Shown here piece after piece: positions 1 through 10,970 of a stretch of 64,000 nt of DNA. Position 1 is the first letter of the stretch, and each line of letters begins with the position of its first letter. Source of the stretch: [Phialemoniopsis] sp. UDSM-2020 (taxonomy: Eukaryota > Ascomycota > Sordariomycetes > Thyridiales > Thyridiaceae). The notes beneath the pieces are model-generated. The model was not told the DNA's origin, made no database searches, and saw nothing but the letters and a program-made list of their open reading frames with translations. The position numbers were made by a program, and so were the translations under genes. Location of the stretch: positions 1,736,001 to 1,800,000 of the forward strand of contig JAEILZ010000002.1 in NCBI GenBank assembly GCA_018873225.1, read 5' to 3'.

Positions 1-2477
1 TAAAAGAATGGTATACTTGGTGTTTGTGAACAGTGATCAAGTATCCACGTACGTTCAGGCTATCATCGAAGGCTGGCTGCTGACCAAACGGGAGGAAAGA
101 CGTTGCTGAGGTGGGTTATTTACTTTGTGAGACTATCACGGTTGACACAACGCGACAAACATACATCAATAGAGGGTCGATTTAGCGCAACTCGTGCCGA
201 CCCCGCCCTGTGGCTGCCAGCCCTGGAAAGCCCCACGTCATGAGCCACAGCGCGGGTAACGGTCGCTGGGCGGCGTGGGCGGGACCTATCGGATCCCCGT
301 TTCTCGGGTACTCCCACCTCCCTTCCGTTGGTTTCGGACCCAGCTTCAGAACTTCATCCCCAATATTCACATCGACCTCGCGGACCTGACTTCAGCCAGA
401 GTGTGCTAGGGCGAAACAAACGGCACGAGGTGTGCGAGCTGGACACGATGCCATCGTTGACTCATATATACTCGGTAAAAAAGCAAAAGGCCCCGCAAGC
501 AACAGACGACTTGATGGGACCTTGACAAGTGGTCGTGGCCGTCAGCGGCATTTCTGGGCCCGGGAGACGGCGGCTGAGAAGGGGGCGAATGGCTGGCCGA
601 CACTTAATCTCTAGGGCTACTTTTGACCTTCTGAAAAGAACAACGGATCCTCCACGGTCCACTCCAGCATCACCGTCTTTTCCCAATTCCCCTCTTGGAT
701 GCTTGTTCTGTTGCCTCTTTCCCGACTTTTCCTCCCTGCATACGGATGGATACCGGCCTTCTCTCCCGCTCATTGGGCATGGCTGCTGCAAAGCGCATGC
801 GGCCTTTGTTTTAGCATGCCGCCAACCCGTCGGCCCATCCACTGATTCTCCCGGCTTTGTATCGTCTGTCGGGTCCATGCTACCTACTAAGTAAGCATGC
901 CTGTGCCATGCGTCTTAGCTTCAGGAACACACACATCCAGCCTTGTCGGTGAGTACTTGGCTGGCGGGCATGATGAGACTGACAACTCACTCACACGCTC
1001 CTCGCAGCCAGGGGCTTTCCCAAAGAAAATCAGATGGCTCATGCCGTGCGCAACAGAGGTATTCTACTGCCGCACAATACTAGTCGCCGTACACGTCGCA
1101 AGAGATCGCTGGCTCCAGCGTTTCTTGGACCTGAGACTCCATCCGGACCCTAGAACGTACATGAAAATTTATTTCGGGCGGGCAGGGTTTCCGAGCATTG
1201 CTGCCCAAGCTGCCGCTATCTTCTCCGACATAGGCTGATGGAACCGAATGGCTCGTCGTCCATGTCCACTTTCCCGCCCGCCGACCCGCTCCGTAAAGCG
1301 TGCTCTGCGTACTCTCAAGCCTCTTTTTTATCGCTCTTGCGCATGAAATTTAACGCAACGTTGTTGGCAAAAGTATAAGAGTTTCTTGTGTGCCCAGTGA
1401 CCGACGTCTTGCCGACCACTAGCAGAGTCGAGTGCAGTCTCAGCATTTCCACCGCCGCAGTACCAGGTTTATAAAATACTAAGCAGCCACATCGACGTGG
1501 TGAAACCCTCGTGTCTCAATTTGACCTCGTTATATTTGCAATATCGCTCATCTGAGTGTATTTTCTCTCTGAATACCACCGATCTCGAACAAGCGGCATA
1601 TATATGTTTACTCATCAGAGAAAATAACCCAACCTGATCTCTGTCTTTGGGCATACTCGCGCCCAAACGTACTATACTTTTACCGCCCCCAAAAAGGCTG
1701 TATTTGTCCATCAGGCAGTCATTCGGCTACCGACGAACATAAAAGACATCCGGCGATTGCAAAAGGATTGTCTCAATTTGGGGCTTTCTCCCGTCTTCTG
1801 GTCTCTGTGTTACCCGAGCCAGCGCATACTCGCACACGCACACGCCTACGCGCACACGCGCATTCGGCCCAGTTTGCACATTTACGAACCTACGAAAGAT
1901 ACGCCAATCTGACAGCTGCCACTTTACTCGGCAGCTCCCAGTCGATCCAGAGTCGCCCGTCCCGTCCGTCATCGCTCGTGTCCACACACACCACTGGTCT
2001 TTCACGCTCAGTCACTCACACACATACACGCCTGCTCTCATCCTACTACACCCGTCTTCTTCCCTCCTCTCCGCTGCCGCCACCACCACCATCACCCAAT
2101 CTTCTACTGGCCATATCCCTTCCGCGCAACTTCGGACTTCGATCTTGCGCTACAACTCGTCCTGCGCCGCCTTAAGCACGATTCTATCATGACAACCAAC
2201 CGATATCCATTATCTTCTCCTTACTGGAGGTTCATACTTTGGGTGACGCCTTGAAATACCCTGTCAATCCCCCCATCTCTTCATTATCGCTTATTTTTCT
2301 TCCCCGCGATATAACTATCTCGACGTTATTTTTTATTACCCCCTACCCCACATTCACTCGCAATCGATAAGACTCCGCGTGTGGCATCAAACCCATCCCA
2401 TATCACTTTACCACGCTTCTTATTGAACCGAATCTGAAACATCAATTTTGGGGCGAATCCCGCCAGCTCGGGCCACA
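1..2477. other. Gene-free stretch and 5' leader before the first gene
   Basis: No convincing gene is visible; open frames here are short and lack recognisable motifs. From about 1822 to 1863 there is an alternating CA/CG run. From about 2030 to 2470 the plus strand is CT-rich with short CCA/CAC runs, the usual look of a fungal promoter and 5' leader, and it leads directly into the gene starting at 2478. Confidence 0.6.
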
Positions 2478-3476
2478 ATGCCTCGGCCAAAGACGCCAAA
2501 GGCGCCCAGCAAGGCGCCCAGCCTGGGGGCTTTTCAGACTGCAGGTCCAACATCACCGCCACAGACGCCGAGAACGGCCTCACCTGCAAACAGTCGCAAG
2601 AAGGGTCCTGCGTCTCGCGGTTCCCAATCAAAGAAGAACCAAAACCGACCAATGCCGAAACACCAAAACATCCAGCCTTTTGGTAACGGACACAACTTCA
2701 GCTACCGCCCAAATTCGGTCCGGCCCGATCAGCTGTCACCGCGGTCCTCGTCTTCAGCAAGCGGCGGTGAGGACTCGGATGCGGAATCTTCCGAGAGCGA
2801 CAGCCCTCCACGCTCACTCTGCTCCGACCAGTCCAAACCGAGTCCCTCACCTTCGCCAGTTCGCATACAGATCCAAAGCACTACTAGAATCATCACCGAA
2901 GCCACTTTTATTCTAGAAGAGATCGATGACAGCGATGAAGGCGATGACGACATCGAGGTTATTCGTCCACACGCCATCGAATACGCCGAGTCGGATCGAA
3001 GTCGGTCCCGATCTCGTGCCCCAAAGGAGCTCGACCGCAAGATGATGGACGAGCTACGCAACCTCAATTGCAGCACCTCCGAGTCGGAAGCCTCGGATGA
3101 TTCTGACGACTCGGATCTTGAAGAAGACGATGAGATGCAAGCCTTCCTGCTCAAGCAGCGGGAGGAGAAACGCCGGAAGCGAATGAGCCAGGGCAGTGTG
3201 AGCAAACGTACCATCACCGAGAGTATCGGAAGTGGCTCTGATCGAGAGGACATCCGTGATTACCTCGACGCCTCTGAGATGGGATCAAGTGCCCGCCGAC
3301 TCCGCCGAAAGGTCGGTAACCGCCATAGTCTGCAGTTCGCCGACCCTCCGCCACCGCCGATTCATGAGCTCGACGAGCCCGACAGCAGTGATGATGACAT
3401 GCTGGAGGTCGCCGAAGCACTGGCAAAGGAGTTACCATATTATCATTACATCAGCATGGAGGTTGATTCTCCCTGA
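2478..3476 (+). CDS. Disordered acidic/Ser-rich conserved hypothetical protein
   Basis: A single-exon frame of 332 aa. The start is the first ATG in frame (2478, context cacaATGcc); upstream in-frame codons have no ATG. Residues 1-80 are basic and rich in Pro, Ser and Lys (begins MPRPKTPKAP). The middle has Ser/Asp/Glu runs such as EEIDDSDEGDDDIE and ASDDSDDSDLEEDDE, then a basic helix-like patch (KQREEKRRKRM) and a C-terminus ending in ELPYYHYISMEVDSP. There is no signal peptide or membrane segment. The pattern of acidic clusters next to basic patches suggests a nuclear, phosphorylated, mostly unfolded protein, but this is inference. I recognise no enzyme domain. It is probably a protein conserved in Sordariomycetes without assigned function. 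Confidence 0.72.
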   Translation: MPRPKTPKAPSKAPSLGAFQTAGPTSPPQTPRTASPANSRKKGPASRGSQSKKNQNRPMPKHQNIQPFGNGHNFSYRPNSVRPDQLSPRSSSSASGGEDSDAESSESDSPPRSLCSDQSKPSPSPSPVRIQIQSTTRIITEATFILEEIDDSDEGDDDIEVIRPHAIEYAESDRSRSRSRAPKELDRKMMDELRNLNCSTSESEASDDSDDSDLEEDDEMQAFLLKQREEKRRKRMSQGSVSKRTITESIGSGSDREDIRDYLDASEMGSSARRLRRKVGNRHSLQFADPPPPPIHELDEPDSSDDDMLEVAEALAKELPYYHYISMEVDSP

Positions 3477-4787
3477 GATACCCTGGTGCCCTATTCATGA
3501 CGGGCTACTAGAAGAGCGTTATACGTTTTGACGACCTGATGACGGCATGATTACTGTCTTCTTTTTTGCATTTTGCGGCATAGCACACGAAGCACAATGT
3601 TGGATTATGGACCTGTTTCATGTTATACGTTGCAATGACTGTTGACAATTTTCTTCTTTTCTTTTTTAGACCCAGTCGATGCTCCTTGGGACGTCGGCAG
3701 TATTGTACGGATGAAGGGAGTGCCTGTCACTCCCTTGCTGCAATCCGGTCTTACGTTAAAGACTGATTTCTCGAGTTTCAAGAGGCCTGACTTTGGTCTG
3801 GGACAATTGGACAGTTTTAGACTGGAGTTGGTTGGATATTGAAGAGCTTAAGCTCGATACTGGGTTGGCTTGGCTACGCGGATTGAAGCTTGTACCAGCA
3901 CCGTTTTCACTTGTCATCCGCCTCAGATACCACCTTTTCCCTGCCTTTATTTAGATTTCAGCTCGGGCAACGCTCTTGGAATACCACGAATTGTGAACCA
4001 AATATAAACATGAAGCCAGGCTCTATGGCCTCAGGTGTTCCTATGTGGTCGCTGTACGTTCCTAGGTATCGCCCATATGACTTTGCTGGGAAGGAGACAA
4101 GCAACAATGAATCAGCGCCAGTCATCAATACTTCTCTGACAGCGAGCGTTCAATTTTCTTGATCTGACCTACAGCGTCGAGAGGCTTCTGTGCCAGTTCT
4201 CGATTTTGTCGTGGGTTTCGAGCTGATTTTGGGACGCATTTTGATTTCCTGAATTAGGCTAGGCGCGCTGAGCGCTGGAGCCTGGCACTTGAATCAGGCC
4301 GGCAGATGGCATGTGACCAGCACAGTGCAATCGATTCCAATCAAATTGCGGAGCGTACCGTGCGCGACGCAGCCTTGCACGTCGTGCGACTAAATTGTAC
4401 CACTAGGTTGATAAGATACCACCTGGGCAACCTACAGACATTACTTTACCTCAATATCCAACTTGCACGACAATCCCACAATCACTACGTCGGGGAATTG
4501 TCAGACCCTGTCAAGTAGCACCACATCTCCCATGGTCGCTTTAAATCGTCAACAGTGACGCGAACCATCTGTCACACTTTCGCACCCGAGCTGATCCCCA
4601 CTGGCAGCTGCCATCAGCGCTCAATCTTGCTCATCTTCTCCGCCTCACCTTTCCCTTGCTTCGACCTGGCTTCTTCAAATCGATCGACCAAGAAAGCCAA
4701 ACCACTCCATCGCAAAGGCTACTTTGGTGGCCAACGCCCTCTACAAAGAGCAACACGCAGCGTATCTGCTCCACGGAGTCGCACACG
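3477..4787. other. Intergenic region and TAF12 leader
   Basis: No supported gene. The last 200 bases before 4788 are CT-rich, as in a fungal 5' leader. The TAF12 frame stays open upstream of 4788 but has no upstream ATG. Confidence 0.55.
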
Positions 4788-6959
4788 ATGAACCAGCAAC
4801 AACAGCCCGGCCAGCAGGCTCAGGCCAGCCCGGGTAACGCGCAAGCTCAGCCCCAAGCGCCCCGACCCATCCCAATGTACAAGCCAGAGCAAATGCGCGG
4901 CATACCTTTCCTCAGCCAGGAGGAGAAGACGAAGTACGAGAATGGTTTGCATCAGTTGTGGAAGCACTACGACTCGCACCCCGAGGGCTCTGCGGAAAAG
5001 GCTCAAGCCAAGAAGCGGATACAAGAGTTCGGCGCCATGCTGCACAAGAAGGTACGGGAGCGAAAGGCGGCTCAATCGGGACCCCAGCAGGAGGCAGCGG
5101 CACCTGGCGGCCAGCCTGCGCAAACTCCTCAACAGCCAGCTAACCCTGATGCACAGGCCTCATCTCTTGCTCAGGCCGGAGCTCAAGCAGGAAATGCTCC
5201 TGCGAGTGCTAACACAGCCGGAGCTGCCACACCACAAGCCGCCGCGCCCGTGGCGGCAGCTCCAGCACAGGGAGCACAGGCCGGCCAAGCAGGGCAGCCT
5301 GCCGCCCAACCCCAAAAACTACCCGATCACATTGCTGCCCATGTGAACCAGATGACGTATATCCCGTTCCCCAAGGTGACAGAGATGGGGCCAGAAGCTG
5401 TAGCCAAGTGGCAAGAAGAGATGAAGCGGCGATACGGGAACAACCTGATGCAGATGGAAATGGCTCGCAACCAGATCCAGAAGATCGAGCAGATGATCAA
5501 GACTAGGAATGAGAGACAACAGCCGCTCAACCCGGAGGAGCAGAAGAACGTCGACAGTAGGAAGCAGGCGTACAACAAGGGCTACGGCGACGCTGCTGCT
5601 TTTGTCAACAACTTTCGCAAACAGCAGGATGCACTCAAGGCTGCTCAGGCGAACGGCGCGCAGAAAGTCGCGGCCGGAAACATCGCTGCCACAGGGCAGG
5701 CTGGTCGGCCGCCAGCCGGTCCACAACAGGCTGGGCAGGGGGCCGGACAAGGGGGCAATGCGGCGTTGCAAAGCTCCCAGGCCAACATTAACGGTGCTTT
5801 TGAGGCGGCAAAGAAGGAGCAGATTGCCGCGGCCGGTCGTATGCCAGGCGCTAATGGCATTGGAGTCAGCCAGCAGTCACAAACTCCTCAGATTGCAGCC
5901 ACATCTGGTCCACAACAAGGTTCACCAGTCACTCAGGCGCAACCGACGGCAGGAGGTCCGGTCAACATAAAAGCAGAACCTGGTACGCAGCAGCAGCCAC
6001 AACCACAACCACAACAGCAACCATCTCAACCACCTCCGGTAAACACCGCACTTGCAGCAGCCAAAGCTGGTATCCCATCTGCAGGCACCCCCACCCAGAG
6101 TGCGAACCGCGTCACAACACCACAATCAGCCACGCCAGGAGGAGGCCCCGTCTCTTTTTCGCACCAAGCTGCACTCGCTGCAGCTGCAGACAAGCAGCGT
6201 GTTAACTCAGCATCGGGCAGCATGCCTGGCTCCGGCCACCCAGGAGGTCAACCTTCGGGCACCCCAGGCAGCGCAGGCGTTATGGGTGCTGCCGCCGCCC
6301 AAGTCCATCCGCACGCTCATCCTACGCAGCCTCAGCAAACCCTCCAATCTCGACTACCCATCCCGAAGGTGCTCCCGGAGAAAGCTGTCCAGGTGCCCCA
6401 GCCAGTCTCGGTAGGAGGCGGTGTGGCTGCAGGCCGGCCTACCTACAGTGCCGGTGGAGGTGTCGCCGGCGGCGTTATGGGCCAGCCCGCCGTCAACAAG
6501 ATCCCGGCCCTACAGCTGGAAGGGGAGGGCGAACGTGTCCTCAACAAGAAGAAACTTGACGAGCTCGTCCGGCAGGTCTGTGGTGGCACAGCCGAAGGCC
6601 AGGACGGCAACATGCTCACCCCCGAAGTTGAAGAGGTAAGACAAGAACCCCTTTACGATAGCAACAGTTATGGGCGGACCTTGCTAACAGGACGCTACCA
6701 GTCTGTCCTTAATCTAGCGGACTCTTTCGTCGACGACGTGCTGCACATGGCCTGCCGTATCGCCAAGGAGCGCGGCTCCAAGGTACTTGAGATCCGCGAC
6801 CTCCAGCTGGTTCTCGAGCGGGGCTATAACATACGCATCCCTGGCTACTCATCAGACGAGCTGAGGACGGTGCGCAAGGTGCAGCCGGCGGCGGCATGGA
6901 TTAACAAGATGAGCGCTGTGCAGGCGGCCAAGGTGATGCCGGGCAAGGGCGACTTGTAG
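4788..6959 (+). CDS. taf12: Transcription initiation factor TFIID subunit 12 (TAF12), also a SAGA subunit
   Basis: Exons 4788-6635 and 6702-6959 give 701 aa. TAF12 pairs with TAF4 in TFIID and with Ada1 in SAGA through a histone fold. The C-terminal histone fold (about residues 605-680) reads LTPEVEE, then SVLNLADSFVDDVLHMACR, then KERGSKVLEIRDLQLVLER and the helix ending YNIRIPGYSSDELR, the standard TAF12 pattern. The long N-terminal part is Gln/Ala/Pro-rich and low in complexity, as is usual in filamentous fungi, with two short conserved helical segments: one near residues 30-85 (FLSQEEKTKYENGL) and one near 185-270. The 66 bp intron (gtaag to ctaccag, with ctaac branch site) lies exactly at the start of the histone fold; it is a multiple of three with no stop. 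The start is the first in-frame ATG. Confidence 0.93.
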   Translation: MNQQQQPGQQAQASPGNAQAQPQAPRPIPMYKPEQMRGIPFLSQEEKTKYENGLHQLWKHYDSHPEGSAEKAQAKKRIQEFGAMLHKKVRERKAAQSGPQQEAAAPGGQPAQTPQQPANPDAQASSLAQAGAQAGNAPASANTAGAATPQAAAPVAAAPAQGAQAGQAGQPAAQPQKLPDHIAAHVNQMTYIPFPKVTEMGPEAVAKWQEEMKRRYGNNLMQMEMARNQIQKIEQMIKTRNERQQPLNPEEQKNVDSRKQAYNKGYGDAAAFVNNFRKQQDALKAAQANGAQKVAAGNIAATGQAGRPPAGPQQAGQGAGQGGNAALQSSQANINGAFEAAKKEQIAAAGRMPGANGIGVSQQSQTPQIAATSGPQQGSPVTQAQPTAGGPVNIKAEPGTQQQPQPQPQQQPSQPPPVNTALAAAKAGIPSAGTPTQSANRVTTPQSATPGGGPVSFSHQAALAAAADKQRVNSASGSMPGSGHPGGQPSGTPGSAGVMGAAAAQVHPHAHPTQPQQTLQSRLPIPKVLPEKAVQVPQPVSVGGGVAAGRPTYSAGGGVAGGVMGQPAVNKIPALQLEGEGERVLNKKKLDELVRQVCGGTAEGQDGNMLTPEVEEVRQEPLYDSNSYGRTLLTGRYQSVLNLADSFVDDVLHMACRIAKERGSKVLEIRDLQLVLERGYNIRIPGYSSDELRTVRKVQPAAAWINKMSAVQAAKVMPGKGDL

Positions 6960-8086
6960 ACTGGACCTGACAGGACCTGGTGAGATCAGGTTTCCTCGAA
7001 ACGGTACAGAGTTACCGTACCACTACACAAAGAATACCAAATTGGGGATGGATACTGCATGTGCTCGGAGAGTACTTGAGTAGGCGATGACAACAGGCGT
7101 TTTACGGAATCAAGGAGCTAGGTACTGGAGCGTAAATGAGGATTTTTGTTCTTCTTCAATTTGACAAGGGCATGGGACATGGAAGGTTGGTTTGGCTTGT
7201 ACTACCAGTGGATTGGAAGCCTTGGTGAAGAAAGACTGAAATATAATTATTATTCTTTTTGGGCATCAGGAGCGCAGTCATGAATTGCACTTGTGATTAT
7301 GCGTCCAATCTCTCCATGTTTGTGATATTTATGATAAGCACAATAATAATGCATACTATGCATTCACTGATAAGTACAACGTCATGCACGTACCTATGTA
7401 CGGTACTTAACTACTGGAGAAGGGGCCTGCCAAGGGAGCTCAGGTAAGGTACGCGTGGGCCACACCAAAGCTTGCTGAGGCTGACAAGTACCGGCTCCCT
7501 ATCTGCAGATGCAAGAGGAAGTGGGTTGATAGGCACATGCTGGCCAATAGACGTGGTTAGAAACTGGGAGAAGCCCCGAAAGCCAGCGCATCTTTCTGCT
7601 GCTCTGCTGCTAGTTACACGCAACACGCGCTACAGCCTACTGGACCTGTGCTTGCCAGCTGGTCCGCATCCCCAGTCAGGTCAGTCACACAGTCGCTCTC
7701 ACTCAGTCAGTCCCAGTCTTTGACGGCGAGAAGCTTCGAACCTTGCTTGCATCACCTTGACAAAGCACATCAGATCAACCCCATCCACGACTCTCCAATC
7801 CATCATTCTTTCACGGCTATTCTGCCCGACTGTTCAGCCGCGAGAAAAACGACGCAGGGCTGTCTTTTACTCGACGTGTGTTCAGCTGACTTGACTCCTG
7901 CTGCTACCCACCCTGGTCCCCCAAAGCAAACCAGCCGAAGTTTGGCCACACGACCGCGAGCCGCGAAGCTGACCATCATCGCGAGTCCCCCAACCATAGC
8001 CATCGCCCATCGAGCTCAGCAGCCTCTCTCTGCTGCTTGATCCTCCTCGTCCTCCGCATCACCCCCGATTACAGTCTCCTGCAAGT
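6960..8086. other. TAF12 3' region and RPN3 promoter/leader
   Basis: No supported gene. An AT-rich part follows the TAF12 stop. From about 7675 to 7720 there are loosely repeated CAGTC/CAGTCA words, and the rest up to 8086 is CT-rich leader. Confidence 0.5.
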
Positions 8087-10000
8087 ATGCCGAGCAAAAC
8101 ACCCCATAGCAACGGCAATGAGCCTGTCGAGAACGGCATCCGAAACAACCAGGACGTCGAGATGAAGGACGATTCGTCTTCAATAAAGGGAAAGGGCAAG
8201 AAGGGTGCCAAGGACGGCGACGATGAGATGACTGTGGTCGTACCTCCCTCTAAAGCCTCCAAGCAGTCGTCCAAGCCTCCCTCCAAGGATGCCGATGTCG
8301 CCATGGAGGATTCTGATGAGGCCGCCGAGGGCGAGGTCAAGGTCGACCCTGTTGTCCAGACTGTGTCCGGTATGTTTTCATCACCACCACGCATTTTCGC
8401 CATTTACCCCTTCCGTAGTATTTGATCGCTAATCAATATGTCTGGCTCTATAGACATCAAGAGCAATTTCGCCCTGCTAGATCGCGCCGTCGCCCTTTTC
8501 GACGCCAGATTCTCCCTACGCGCCCTGCGCTCAATTTCGTCCATCCGCAAGCGCCTGACACCCGACATCCTCGCCCAGGTCATCACCGAGACTTTCCCCG
8601 CAAATGCCGCCTCCAGCAGCACCGCTAAGCAATTGCTCGCTGTTATCGGCAAGGAAGGTCTGCCCTTGGGCCGCCAGCCTGGCCCCGAGATGGAAGTCGA
8701 CTCGGAGTCCAAGGCCCCCGTCAAGAACGGCAACAAGAAGGAGGTCAAGGAGATCATCCCCGAGGTTGACATCTTCCTCGGCATCCTCATCCAGGTCTAT
8801 CTCTTCGACTCGAAGCAGTTCCAGCACGGCTCCGACTTCTCGAAATACCTGTCGGAGCGGATCCACTCCCTCAACCGCAGGACACTCGACTCGTTGGCTG
8901 CCAAGGTCTACTTTTACTACTCGCTCTTCTGTGAGAACGTTGCGCCTCTACCGCCCTCGCCGCAGTCGCCCATCGTGTCCATTCGCCCAACTCTGCTTGC
9001 CGCCCTGCGAACTGCCGTCCTGCGCAAAGACATCGACACTCAAGCCTCAGTCATCGTCCTGCTCCTGCGCAACTACCTCCTGACCTCCCACATCGCGCAA
9101 GCCGACCTACTCGTTTCGCACACCCAGTTCCCCGACAATGCTGCCAACAACCAGGTTGCCCGTTTTCTCTACTACCTCGGCCGCATTCGCGCCATCCAGC
9201 TCCGCTACACTGAGGCGCACGAACACCTTACCGCTGCCACCCGCAAGGCGCCTTCAAGCGCTTGCGCCGTCGGCTTCTCGCAGACGGCGACGAAGCTGTT
9301 GATGGTAGTTGAGCTGCTCATGGGCGATATCCCTGACCGCGCGACTTTCCGCATGCCTACCATGGAGCAGGCTCTGCACCCGTACTTCCTTCTCGTCCAG
9401 GCTGTACGCGTGGGCAACCTTGAGGACTTTGAGACGGCCATTGCCGACAACGCCGATGTCTTCCGCAAGGATGGCACGTACACGCTCATCTTGCGCCTGC
9501 GGCAAAACGTCATCAAGACTGGCATTCGCATGATGTCTCTGTCTTACAGCCGCATCTCGCTACGAGACATTTGCATCCGCCTGCAGCTCGGTAGCGAGGA
9601 GTCGGCCGAGTACATCGTTGCCAAGGCAATTCGTGACGGTGTCATCGAGGCGACTCTGGATCGGGAGCGTGGCTTCATGAAGAGCAAGGAGATTGGTGAT
9701 GTCTACGCGACGAGGGAGCCTGGTGAGGCTTTCCACGACCGTATCAGGGCTTGTCTTGCGCTGCATGATGAGAGCGTCAAGGTGCGTACAATTGAACCTT
9801 GTGAATGTGTCTGACAAGGGAATGTCTCAAACGCTAACAAAATGTTCTTCACACAGGCCATGCGATTCCCCATGAACCAGCACCGCCTCGAGCTGAAGAA
9901 TGCCCAGGAAGCCCGGGAACGCGAGCGTGAGATGGCCAAGGAGATACAAGAGGGCGACCTCGATGAGGACGACCTCGGTGGCGACTTTGAGGGCATGTAA
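8087..10000 (+). CDS. rpn3: 26S proteasome regulatory subunit RPN3 (PSMD3)
   Basis: Exons 8087-8369, 8454-9781 and 9857-10000 give 584 aa. RPN3 is a PCI-domain scaffold subunit of the proteasome lid. The match to yeast and human Rpn3 runs along the whole protein: a low-complexity charged N-terminus (exon 1), a helical-repeat body with RFLYYLGRIRAIQLRYTEAH and TAATRKAPSSACAVGF, a MGDIPDRATF segment, then the PCI winged helix with KTGIRMMSLSYSRISLRDI and YIVAKAIRDGVIEATLDRE. The C-terminus ends in an acidic tail (LDEDDLGGDFEGM). Both introns are canonical, with gctaatc and gctaaca branch sites (84 and 75 bp). It follows TAF12 on the same strand but has its own leader. Confidence 0.96.
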
Positions 10001-10970
10001 GAAATTGTTTGATACTAGGAGGGGTTTTACGTTCCTTGTTACCATCATCCACTTTCTCCGTGTACTTTTTTTTCCTTCCTGCCAAAGGAGAGGAGAGGGC
10101 TGGGAAGGAAACAAGATAGACTTGGCTCGAGTTGGAGGAGGAGGCAGTAGGCAGCTCCTTGTAATTTAGAGGGAGCGCACATGCAAGAAGGAGAGCAGGA
10201 TGAGAGAAGCATGGGGAATCCGAAGACATCTTTTCCAAACAACCCTGGCATCACCTTGCCTTTCGCTCGTCCATTCCATCGTCATCGTCTTTACTATCAT
10301 CACCATCATGTACTAGATTTCGGGCAACAAGAGAGCTCCCTCTTCCCCCAGTGGTTGGGAAGAGAGTCCAGACTTCTCTCGGGGGCGGACGGCGTGTTTT
10401 GCGGTGCTTTGCATTGTTCTCTTTTGTAATTCGCGCCCTTCGTTCCTGCTATCGTCCATAATTCTTTCATAGCAATAGGGACGCCGCGGGGATGGCATCC
10501 CTGGTGTTTGTATCAACGTGACAAAGGCTACTATGCTCGTAATGATTGCTCCATATACATGTGATGCTTGTATGGTTTCTATGTATAAACGTAGAGCGTA
10601 CAACGCCTCTGATCGCCCACAAGGCTCCGTCCGGCTGTGGTCATGTAGAATTGTGCGTCTTGACGAAGAGAAAGGTTTTCTATTTTTCGATTGTGACTAT
10701 GTAGCCCCAAGAGTTATTAAGAAAATGCGAGATATGTCTCGACAAGAGTAGGTATTCAAAATTGCAAAGTACACCCAAGATTTTCCCCCTTTTTCCACGC
10801 TTTCGCCGTTCCCAGCCAGTATTCCCTCCCATAGCAAATTCAAAACCCAACTCCCCGCTGTCAGTCTGCGATCTCGAATCTTGCCTCTACTCTCCCAAAA
10901 CTCAAAGTATTACCACTGCCCTATCTATTTCATTACCGCTCGCATCTCCCACTTTTTACTATCCCACAGT
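10001..10970. other. Convergent 3' regions of RPN3 and the mucin-like gene
   Basis: No supported gene; this is the tail-to-tail interval between a plus-strand and a minus-strand gene. Confidence 0.5.

Noticed and set aside
462..878. 138-codon minus-strand frame and overlapping plus-strand frames in the first kilobase
   Set aside because: No motifs, no splice-linked exons and several open frames compete on both strands; this looks like chance.
897..1238. 113-codon plus-strand frame
   Set aside because: No recognised domain, no hydrophobic signal, and no partner exons found.
2448..2477. Upstream extension of the first gene
   Set aside because: It begins at TTG rather than ATG; the first in-frame ATG is 2478 with good context.
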